Origin: Bombyx mori
Lineage: Eukaryota > Arthropoda > Insecta > Lepidoptera > Bombycidae
Length of the DNA stretch: 64,000 nucleotides
Direction of reading: 5' to 3'
Assembly (NCBI RefSeq): GCF_030269925.1
Contig: NC_085124.1
Location: 3,782,001 to 3,846,000 of the forward strand
The notes under the pieces were generated by a model. The model worked only from the letters and a program-made list of their open reading frames with translations. It ran no database searches and was not told where the DNA came from. Both the position numbers and the translations under genes were made by a program. Every line of letters starts with the position of its first letter. Position 1 is the stretch's first letter. This document shows, one piece after another, positions 40,761 to 50,600 of the stretch.

Positions 40761-42812
40761 GTGGGACTCTATCGTGAAGTGCTCCTTCACCTGTCTGCCC
40801 AAGGCCTCTTCGCGCATCGATACATGGGCGCAGGTGAGGAAGTTGACCTCTTTCGCGTTGTTGCCGTCGAAACCATGTAGCACCCATCCCAATTGGGTGA
40901 ATGAGGCTACCGGCTGGTTCCTTCTGCCCCTGCGCGTCCTCTTGGCTGCGATGATTCCCCAGTTGTCCTGCCCGATCAATAGCTTGGGGGATTGTTCGTC
41001 GTAACATAGCTGGTCCGCCAGGCTCCTCAGGTGCGCGTAGCCTTCGATGGTTTCCCTCTTCAGTCGCTGGGGTGCAAGGCTCATGTCGTCCATTGTGCGC
41101 GCTCCGAAGATCGTCCTCTTCTGCCGCTGGTGAAGCCCTCGAACTCGGATGTTAAGCTTCATCGAGTCCTTCTTCGTTAGGGTCTTCCCGCCCACGGTCT
41201 CGAGACGGAGCGTCTCCTTGGGTCCCTTCAGGCCGATCTGCTTCGCCACGCTCGAGTCCAGGAGAGTTACCGTGGAGCCTTCGTCCAGCAGGGCCAGCAC
41301 CGTCGTCGATCCCGATGGCCCGTACACTTCAACGGGCACCATCTTCAAGTACGCCCTGCTGATCTGTGTGCAGTTGATGGGAAGTCGCACATTGTTCGCG
41401 ATTTCCCTGTTCTCTGCTGGCTCTGTCTCCGGCTTCTCGTTGTGTAGCGAGTGGTGATGCCAGCGTTTGCACGTGCGGCATGGCGGTCGTTGACACGATT
41501 GCTTCCGGTGCTTACCATCGAGGCACTTGTAACATAGGCGCGACTCCTTGGCCATTTTCCATCGTTCCTGCACTGTAGCGCCCTTGTACCTCGGACAATC
41601 GTACAGCGGGTGTCCATCCTTGCATTGCGGGCACGCCGGCTTGTCCCTCATTGCTCTGTCCGAAGTCTCGCGCTCGGTACATACGGTTGTGGCGTGCGTC
41701 GCCTGTCGCCTCGATGGTTGTCTTTTTGTTGCCGCCTCGGCCACGGCGTGTGGCCCGCACCGGTCCGCCATCTTGTTCAGGAAGCCGCACATCGTGTTGA
41801 GGTCCGGGTCTCCTTCAGTTTTATCGATAATGTGGTCGTACCACCGGAACCTCAGGATGGTCGGCATCTTGTCGACGATGCTCTTCAGCAGTTCGAGCGA
41901 CATCAAATATTGGGGTTTCCGCAGCCCCCTGACCGCTGCGACGGTATTGTTAACATTGCTCGCCAGTGAGCAAATGTCGTAGGCGGAGTCGCTTATAGTC
42001 GGAAGTCTTCGTATGCGGTCTAGCTCCGCCAAGACTAAAGCGTCCGCCCTTCCATAGCACCGCCGCAGTGATTCCATTACTTCCTCCGGTGTGCTCTCGG
42101 AGTACAGCTGGCTGCGAACTCCTTCCCTGGCTTGTCCTTTCAGCGCTCTTCTCAGCCTCGCCATGTTTTGAGCGCTTGAGAAGAGTGGAGCGGTATCCTC
42201 GTAGACAGCCTTGAAGGCCACCCACTCTCTGCAGTCGCCTTCGAACGTCGGCAACTGGTGCATGTAGTCGGGTTGTGGCGGCAGCTCCTTGGTCGTCGCG
42301 CTCCTCACTGCTTCCACTATCGCCTTAGCCAGGTCCCTGTTGCCGCACTCTTCCATGTTGGCCTTGCTGACGGGACGGTTCTCAATGTGCTCGCCTGCGG
42401 GCTCCTTGTCCATACTGCCCGCTGACGTTTGGACCCAGGCCCTGAGCTGGTCCTCCCGGTCCTTTGGCTCTTCTATAATGGAATCATCGTCGTCTTCGCT
42501 TTCGGCCTGAATCAATTGCAGGCGGAGTCTGGCGGCTATAGTGGCTGCTTGTGCTTCTATCAATTCTTTTTCCGCCAGCTCCGCTCTCGCTGCCAGTTCC
42601 TTACGTCGTAGCGATTTCTTCGACGCGGGTCTATTTTCACCACGTGTCCGCGTCGTTGCCTCTTCAAGTTTTGTGTTCTGGGTCGTACCGGTCGCGGAGC
42701 TCTCGTATGTTTCGTACGACGTCGCTTCTGTTGCCTCCGGACTGGATTCTTGAACCGCAGGTTCGAGTGGCTGTTCCCTCGATGATCCCTTGTTGCTCCT
42801 GGTGATCGGCAT
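40527..42812 (-). CDS. BEL/Pao gag-protease
   Basis: Starts at the first Met after the primer site (MPITRSNKGSSRE); the open frame extends slightly into the LTR, but upstream Mets are not expected to be used. Order: charged, helical N-terminus; Pao Gag domain (YMHQLPTFEGDCREWVAFKA); zinc knuckles (CPQCKDGHPLYDC, CYKCLDGKHRKQSC, then a third C/H cluster); aspartic protease with LALLDEGSTVTLLDSSVAK; then the LGWVLHG linker typical of BEL/Pao. After about 40745 the frame no longer matches RT, so the last ~70 codons are out-of-frame noise. Confidence 0.9.
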   Translation of the reverse strand: MPITRSNKGSSREQPLEPAVQESSPEATEATSYETYESSATGTTQNTKLEEATTRTRGENRPASKKSLRRKELAARAELAEKELIEAQAATIAARLRLQLIQAESEDDDDSIIEEPKDREDQLRAWVQTSAGSMDKEPAGEHIENRPVSKANMEECGNRDLAKAIVEAVRSATTKELPPQPDYMHQLPTFEGDCREWVAFKAVYEDTAPLFSSAQNMARLRRALKGQAREGVRSQLYSESTPEEVMESLRRCYGRADALVLAELDRIRRLPTISDSAYDICSLASNVNNTVAAVRGLRKPQYLMSLELLKSIVDKMPTILRFRWYDHIIDKTEGDPDLNTMCGFLNKMADRCGPHAVAEAATKRQPSRRQATHATTVCTERETSDRAMRDKPACPQCKDGHPLYDCPRYKGATVQERWKMAKESRLCYKCLDGKHRKQSCQRPPCRTCKRWHHHSLHNEKPETEPAENREIANNVRLPINCTQISRAYLKMVPVEVYGPSGSTTVLALLDEGSTVTLLDSSVAKQIGLKGPKETLRLETVGGKTLTKKDSMKLNIRVRGLHQRQKRTIFGARTMDDMSLAPQRLKRETIEGYAHLRSLADQLCYDEQSPKLLIGQDNWGIIAAKRTRRGRRNQPVASFTQLGWVLHGFDGNNAKEVNFLTCAHVSMREEALGRQVKEHFTIESHPSVRARIWRRRRLTSWRRRTTEVGDAMTAASKLGPTIPVRSVVAVPAKARRGCRGHQGEVPADKDQGRGPRQPKIPL

Positions 42813-42829
42813 CGTTGAATAATCGCTGG

Positions 42830-42847
42830 ATCCGGCTCGAAGGACCA
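42830..42847 (-). promoter_or_regulatory. Primer binding site
   Basis: Two bases inside the 5' LTR the minus strand reads TGGTCCTTCGAGCCGGAT. Its complement ends CCA like a mature tRNA 3' end. I did not assign the tRNA. Confidence 0.8.
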
Positions 42848-42849
42848 GC

Positions 42850-43873
42850 TGTTGGGTACGCAGCACGTCACCCGTATCAATAAGGCGAGTGACGTCAACC
42901 CGGGTTGGACGGGTTTATGAATCTTATAAGATTTCTTGAAATCCTATAAGACGCCGGATGCCCGTCTCGTGGCGATTATTCGTGTCGATCTGAAGCAGTC
43001 GATGTAGGGTCCTGAGGTGTACGATATCGTACAAGCTCACTCGAAATTAAAACTCAAAACTTTACTAATTAACGTAAACCGAGCCGACCGATCTGTCAAT
43101 ACAACCGAATTCAATAACAGACGATCTTTTCAATGGTCTTCGAGTCTTCAATAAATATCTTCGAGGCGCTGATGTCTTTACTCGTGCGTTTTTTTGTAAT
43201 CTTCGTTCGGAGGGTCGGCGGCCGGCGGTTGGCAGGTAGTCGGTCGAGGGTCGGTCGGTAGGTCGGCAGGTAGTCGGTCGGCAAGTCGGCAGGTCGCTTA
43301 ACTACCTCGGAATGTTACCCTACAGAGATCTCGTGTAAAATACGGCTCTCGTCGAGATCATTTTCACTATGATCGGCTCGGTTTATTCGTTATATCTATT
43401 TATTTAATAAATGTATATACTAATGCCTTATACTTAACTATTCTATGTTGTAATCCCTATCGATACATATAACTTATTCTATGCTTAATCTATATGACGC
43501 GCCCGTATAAACAAAATACCCGGTCCTGAACACAGATAAATGCTGTTTGTTACATCGTTTCGGGACGCGGGCCGGGCGCGTGTTCATTTAAGTTAATATG
43601 CTAATCTTAAAACTATCGGGAATAATAAAGCAAAAGTGTATACTATTTATTTCAAAGCAACTTACGTTCTATTCTTAGTAAAATCTATGTGCACGTTATC
43701 TATATACTTATCTATCTATATGCACTCTATATAATTTATCTATTTGTTATTTATCTATTTGTTATAACTCTATGTCTATGTACGTATCTATATAAATCTA
43801 TTATTCTATTCTATATTCTATTATATTCTTCAACTTATTCTATAATTATGGGGCGACGCCGCTGTCGCCAACA
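42850..43873 (-). repeat. BEL/Pao 5' LTR
   Basis: 1,024 bp, a copy of 36781-37804 at a constant offset of 6,069 with no indel. It is bounded by TGTTGG/CCAACA and followed by the CTCAT duplication. Confidence 0.95.
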
Positions 43874-43878
43874 CTCAT

Positions 43879-44475
43879 AGTATCCAACGAGTAGTAGTTG
43901 CTATCTAATGTAATAAGGAGACCTCAGTCTCTAAAAACAAATAAAACTAAATCTCCAAATTCAAATAATAAAATACCAACTGTTTACCTCAGCAGATTTT
44001 TACAAAGATTTTTGCAATAGCGAGATAAATAAGGAACAACCTTGTAATTCCCTGTTAAAAAATAAATACCGTCACCTACACCGAAACATGAATTCCACGT
44101 ATCAATTTTTTGTATCATACACAAACAAGCCCGATGCGTTACGTAAAATGAAGCTTAAAATCGATGCGAAAATTTAAAGCAGGTTAAATTGATTTACGTA
44201 TTTCGAATTTTATATAACGTTAGGAAGTGTGCTTTGAGCAAACCGAACCTAATCCAGGCCGGTACGTTTTAAAATCACCCAAGAAAAAATCTTTTACCCC
44301 TAATAAATTGGCAAATGTTAAATTCTTTCGTCCGTAATATGGGCTTGCGAGTAATTTGCTCAGGATAAACCACTTTGCCTAATAGAGACAAGAATCGCAC
44401 GTGATCTGTAGGCCATAAGTATACGACACGTTTATTATCTTTATTTGAAATATTTAAAAATAATCTATCTTCTTC
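43879..44475. other. Non-coding spacer upstream of SNMP1
   Basis: AT-rich; no exon or recognised repeat. It may include SNMP1 upstream regulatory DNA, but no motif is convincing. Confidence 0.4.
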
Positions 44476-44783
44476 TATCTATATATATATATAAAAATGA
44501 ATTGCTGTTCGTTAGTCTCGCTAAAACTCGAGAACGGCTGGACCGATTTGGCTAATTTTTGTCTTGAATTATTTGTGGAAGTCCAGAAAAGGTTTAAAAG
44601 GTAGATAAATATGACTAACTCAGATGAATAACTCAGAAATAAATAAAAATAACAATTTTGTTTTTCCTTTGACGTGTCTCCCGTCGGACGGATTCCTTTT
44701 GTTTGTTTTAAATTTATTTTATACAAAAGTTTAGGTCTTTTATTTATCGATTGAGGCACTACGAAGTCTGCTGGGTCAGCTAG
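44476..44783 (+). repeat. Helitron-like repeat, family 2, plus copy
   Basis: Starts near 'tctatatatatatataaaaa', contains 'ctcgctaaaactcgagaacg' and ends 'ggcactacgaagtctgctgg..cagCTAG/T'. Copies lie at 51138-51600 (minus, split by a SINE) and 58090-58298 (plus). The lack of inverted repeats and the CTAG end suggest a non-autonomous Helitron, but no strong 3' hairpin was seen. Confidence 0.5.
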
Positions 44784-44963
44784 TATAATATCAAAATAAG
44801 TTCTTTCGGGTACAGTGAGCCGTAGGTATAATTATGACAAATTTTACAGTTTAATCTCGCTTTTATTCTTTTTTACAGTTAAAAACCTACAGTGCAAAAT
44901 GTTTACAGATCTAATTAAATGTTATAAGTGTCCTATAAGCCTGCAATTGTTACAGAGGACAGA

Positions 44964-45077
44964 ATGCAGTTGGCTAAGCCGCTTAAATATGCCGCAATCA
45001 GCGGTATTGTCGCGTTCGTGGGTTTGATGTTCGGATGGGTGATATTTCCGGCCATTTTGAAGAGTCAGCTTAAGAAG
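44964..45077 (+). CDS. SNMP1: SNMP1 exon 1
   Basis: ATG start, 38 codons, [20 protein letters not shown].. ending SQLKK before gtaatg. It encodes the N-terminal tail and transmembrane helix 1. Upstream, 'attcttttttacag' at 44866-44879 could be an acceptor of a 5'UTR intron. Confidence 0.92.
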
Positions 45078-47598
45078 GTAATGCACGCGTTATATAAATT
45101 TAGTCGGTTCAGTTTTTGAGAACAGTTTTTAAGAGAATTGGAGAGTACGAAATATAATTTCGACTTTTACTTTGATCTCGTCTAGCGTTATTCCTTTTCT
45201 GCTCCGTTTGGGGTATCAAGAACGAGATAGCAATACAATTCTATTGAAAAGACCCCAATTCATTTTTAATAAAATAAAAAAACATATCTACAAAACACAC
45301 AGCACAAGTATAACCTTTAAAATCATTCTTCATTCTCTCGCAGGTTAAAATCTATAGACGTATGGACTTATCTTTTTAGTGACGCTTTTTCCTTTTCAAT
45401 GCGTTTCAAATCATAGTATTGCCAAAGAATTTTTCATTTCAAAAACCACTTCTTTTCTAAACAAGTTACTTAACATCAGACTTTATTATAATTTCATGAA
45501 AAACCTTCTTTACACGAACTCTTGTTTTATACACGTTTTTATTATGTTGATATGTATGTATAATTTCGTATGTTAGTTTGTCTGTAAACGTCATTTTCTT
45601 GAACGTCATTTTTGCCGATTCAAGAGTCCTCTGATTATCTTGAAATTTTGCAAACGCGTGAAGGACCAATGCCAATGCGATAATTTTATAACTTCGATGT
45701 AATATCCTGGACAAACATCAACAGGATAAAAAAGGTGAAAATAACTGCCAGCCCGGTTTACTCATATTTTTTATTAGTTTAGTTTAGTTTTTAAAGTACA
45801 TGTATTATTTATTTTTTCCTTTGAATAATAAAACCTCTACACTATATTTTTATGATCAATTATTTCAATATTTTCAAAAACAAATTTAGTCGAAATCGTT
45901 GTTTTCGTATATAAGACACATTCCACCAACTGCAATAGAACATGCTTAAGTCATAGAGATATCCGACCTTTGATTCTAGTTCTAAGAACTACCCTGCCAA
46001 TTCACTTAGATTGAATCATACCGGTCTGGTATTATTATCTCGCACGGCTTAGTAATAAATAGACCGTGGTTTTTTTAGCCGTCTTTTAGAAGGCAACTGA
46101 GACTTTAAGCTTATGCTTCAAATGTTGTGGTTCCACAGGCCCCGGAGAGTGCCACCTGTCGATGCCCATATCGTGGTTGGAGGCGTCCGGATCGGGGTCG
46201 GGGTACAGTTAAAGTACCTCGGCCTCATTCTGGACAGTCGTTGGACCTTCCGTGCTCACTTTCAGCACCTGGTCCCTCGTTTGTTGGGGGTGGCCGGCGC
46301 GTTAAGCCGGCTTCTTCCCAACATCGGGGGGCCTGACCAGGTGACGCGCCGTCTCTATACGGGGGTGGTGCGGTCAATGGCCCTATACGGAGCACCCGTG
46401 TGGGGCCAGTCCCTGGCCGTGGGGGTAGCGAAGTTGCTGCAACGGCCGCAACGCACCATCGCGGTCAGGGTCATCCGTGGTTATCGCACCATCTCTTTTG
46501 AGGCGGCGTGTGTACTGGCTGGGACGCCGCCTTGGGTCCTGGAGGCGGAGGCGCTCGCCGCTGACTATCAGTGGCGGGCTAACCTTCGTGCCCGGGGCGT
46601 GGCGCGTCCCAGCCCCAGTGTGGTCAGAGCGCGGAGGGCCCAATCTCGGCGGTCCGTGCTGGAGTCATGGTCCAGGCGGCTGGCCGATCCTTCGGCTGGT
46701 CGTAGGACCGTCGAGGCGATTCGCCCGATTCTTGTGGATTGGGTGAATCGTGACAGAGGACGCCTCAATTTCCGGCTCACGCAGGTGCTCACTGGGCATG
46801 GTTGCTTCGGTGAGTTCCTGCACCGGATCGGAGCCGAGCCGACGGCAGAGTGTTACCATTGTGGTTGCGACTTGGACACGGCGGAGCACACGCTCGTTGC
46901 CTGCCCCGCATGGGAGGGGTGGCGCCGTGTCCTTGTCGCAAAAATAGGAAACGACTTGTCGTTGCCGAGTGTTGTGGCATCGATGCTCGGCAACGACGAG
47001 TCGTGGAAGGCGATGCTCGACTTCTGCGAGTGCACCATCTCGCAGAAGGAGGCGGCGGGGCGCGTGAGAGACGCACAAGCCCGCCGCCGTCGAGCGGGGG
47101 CCAGGGAGGCGGATCTCGCCCTAGCCCTGGCCCTCTAAGTGTTTCGGGTCCCCCTGATATGTCGGTCTGGGGCCCGGCGAAGGGGGCCTAAGAAGACGAC
47201 GTGCAAGCTGCTCTGCACGCGTTTTACGCAAGAGCATCCGGGTGATGGAAGGCCGGCTATCCTCGACCCACGCTGGTTCTGACCCAGCGGGGTATTTCGT
47301 AGGATAACCAATTCAAACCGGCGCCATCTAGGCGGGCTTCGGACAGCCTGCCGACCGAGAGGGCTGGTGGTCGTGGCGCCGACGATCGCTGGCCCGGCGT
47401 CCCGAGGGGGAGGGTGATGGGAGAGATGTGCTCCGCACTAAACGCTTCACTCTCCTCCCCTTGCCTTTTCATGAGTTCTGTCTCATGCGAGGGTTGGACG
47501 TTGGTTGTTGAGCGACAGGAGGTTTTAGTCGGTTCGACTCCGACATGCCCCACCCTCCATCCCCAGTGGAGGGTGGGAGTCCGGCGATTTCCTCCTGA

Positions 47599-47692
<94 letters not shown>

Positions 47693-50600
47693 CTTCAAAT
47701 GTGATGGCATTCAAGTTATGTTTCTGTACTTCTTATTTTTAAGCTCAAGCCATTTATTGTACCTGACACGAAAAAAGTAACTGTGAAACTCTTCACCCTT
47801 CCGCCTTTATAATCAAAGGAAACCACTAAGTGGCATAATACAATAATAGACAAAGGCACGATTATTAAATTAATTTTCATATTAGAACATTAATTAATGA
47901 ACACAGCGAAATTTGAATTTGAATCTGTATTTTCCATCCTATATTATGTCCGAAAACAATAGGGGAGCGCCTCGAATTCTACATATATTTCCTGGCTGCT
48001 TCAGCCAATCTCTAATTAAAAGCGATATCCATTGTTTGTTTAATACTATGCAACCCGTTCCCTTGAACTTTATATAATTTTTACCCTTTATAATATACCC
48101 TATATACCCTAATACTTTATACCACTTTTTGAAACAGTATTATTTTTATGGCGTAATCCAAAATATGAACATTGTGATTTAGTAATTTTTCTTCTAATGG
48201 ATCCCAAAACGTTTCTTTTTGGCTCAAATTAATTCAATTTAAAATAGGTCTAAAGGAGCCATTTCCGAATCCGAAATCGGATAATGGATTATTTTGAGTT
48301 TCTTTTTTTTTTTTCCTACCTATGCTGATAGCCTTGAGAGGCTATTCAGCTTCAACCTAACGTGTGTAGGTGAGCTCACGGGGCTCAAACCGGAGAGTTG
48401 CTAACACTGACCCTAGCAAGAGCAGTGCTTCGCAGAATCTATCACCGGATCGGAAACGCGACCCACTGAGAAGATCCGGCGAGAAACTCAGTGGGCTAGT
48501 TTGAGTTTCAACAATGGGTAAATGCTTGGCATTTCAGTTAATACTTTTCGCCCGGATTGTAAAGGACAAATTGTTTTTTTACGTGCCATAATATTTTTTT
48601 TAATTATCCTTGTGCATACAATTTCGTCCACGTCGACTTAGATAATGGATATTACATAGGTTGATTATACGTTTCGATTAAATAATATGTAGGTATATAT
48701 CAAACTTTATTTGTGAATTGTCTGGGCTGAGACTAATTGTTCTAATTACTGATTCACCCTTTCCAAAAATTCCATTTTAAACTGAACATGTTTTCCCTAC
48801 CATCGGTAGGCTAAGAGGCTATTCTTACTTCGTGCGGATTAATAGGTGATCTCACGGAGCTCAACCTGAGCGAGCTTGCTAACACTAGCCCTAACAAGAG
48901 CTGTGCTTCGCCGAATCTACTACCGGATCGGAATCGCGACCCACTGAGAAGATCTGGCGTGCAACTCAGTGTGTTATGTTTGTCGGCTAGGTTGTACGTC
49001 GCACTCTTAGCAGCATCGGTGACCGGTGCTTGGTGTGCCTAAAAGCACCGAGAGTGTATCGGAATGATCCCATATGACACGTTTAGAGCAATGGTGGCTT
49101 TGCGTTGCCACTAAGGGTTATAGTATCGCGCCGTTTTCTCCCAGATTAAATTAAATGTATCTACCGTGTAAGTACATAAGCGGTAGATACATTTAATTTA
49201 TTCACGACATTCACTATGCTAATTCTTTACAGCCTGGCCACAATTTTTATCTATTTATCTATCTCTTTTAGGCCGTGATTTTATTGGATTTATTATGTTA
49301 CTAGCACTAATTCACTCTTCGTTTTCGGCAACGATTTCAATACACCCTTTGGATATATGACAAAGGGAAGATCTTCCACCGAGCGTGTGATATTGCTCGG
49401 TAGACTGACGGTCCGAATGTTGTTGTTCGGAACTTGTATAGATGCAAGCTTATCTTGAAAATGTCATAAGCGAGATTCAGGCATCTGTCAAATATCTTGT
49501 GTTCTGGGATGGCAACCATTTTTTTTTTCCGGGCCAGGGGCCGCACCTCCTACGAGGTCCCCGCGCATAAGGGGCGCGCGGGGTATGTGAGACTCAACGA
49601 TCTGCAGGTGTTGAGAGCAGATTGCGGGCCCAAGGATTTTAGGGCCCACCCACTAAACGACTCCCCTGCACTCTTACACCCGACGTCCGATCTTCGTCTG
49701 GGGTCAGAACCCGGTCACCCGGGGTTCCCGCGGTCAACACTACAACCAGACACGCGGCGCCACCCCAAGGACGCCCGACCGACGGGTCGTCGAGGCGATA
49801 GTCGATGACCAACGACGTCGGTCTCCGCGGTACGGCGGCCCTACCAGGCCGCCCGGGCGATGCCGCTGGTGTTCCGGGATACCCCGCTGGGCCAGAACCA
49901 GCCTGCCGGGTCGGAACGCGATACACCGCCGACCGGGTTGCTCTTCCACAGTATGTTCGGCGACGACAGCGACGACGAAAATGCGGACCGCATGGCAGTC
50001 CGCAGTCGCCGACGCGCCGCCCCGTCCTCCTGGTGCCAGCGCGCTAGAGTGACGGTAGCGTGCGGCGCAGCCTCAACCCCCTTAGGTCGCACTTTGACCA
50101 TCACCGGGAGGAGACTGCCTCCTCATAGGGGCCGGAGCTGGACAAACGCCCTCCTCCGCCCCCCGACTCGGCGGCGGTGGCACGGCGCCGAGAGGAAAGA
50201 AGAGCTCTCCCTCTCCCGTTCCGCCGCCTCCTTCTGCGAGATGGTGGACTCGCAGAAGTCGAGCATCGCCTGCCAGAACTCGTCGCTGGCGAGCATCGTA
50301 GCTACGACGGTCGGAAGCAATAAGTCCGGTCTTATTTTTGCAACGAAGACGCGGCGCTGCTCCGCGAAAGCGGGGCAGTACGCGAGCGTGTGCTCCGCTG
50401 TGTCCTCGTTCTGGGATGGCCACCCGCCACAACCCTATATTAATGACACCGTGCATTAATTTTTTTTACTGGTGGTGGATGTCTTGTGAATCCACACGGG
50501 TAGGTACCACCGCCCTGCCTATTCTGCCGTGAAGCAGTAATGCGTTTCGGTCTGAAGGGTGGGGCAGCCGTTGTACTCCTAAAAGTGAGGCCTTAGAACT

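Larger units (their letters stand above)
36781..43873 (-). mobile_element. BEL/Pao LTR retrotransposon with broken RT
   Basis: A 7,093-bp element. LTRs of exactly 1,024 bp (36781-37804 and 42850-43873) begin TGTTGG and end CCAACA, with 5-bp duplications CTCAT at 36776-36780 and 43874-43878. The coding strand is minus, so the right LTR is the 5' LTR. I saw no difference between the LTRs by eye. Gag-protease and RNase H-integrase frames are long and open, but the RT between them has several frame changes and deletions, so this copy cannot make a working RT and presumably moved with help from an intact relative. Confidence 0.95.

Noticed and set aside
46113..47138. A 341-codon ORF as a new gene
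   Set aside because: It is the C-terminus of an R1-clade ORF2 in a truncated insertion; its Met is in the target duplication.
47414..47714. ORFs of poly-Lys and poly-Phe
   Set aside because: Artefacts of the 91-A tail of the LINE.
49860..50459. A 199-codon plus-strand ORF
   Set aside because: It is antisense to the minus-strand R1-clade fragment, which has recognisable ORF2 C-terminal residues and a target duplication.
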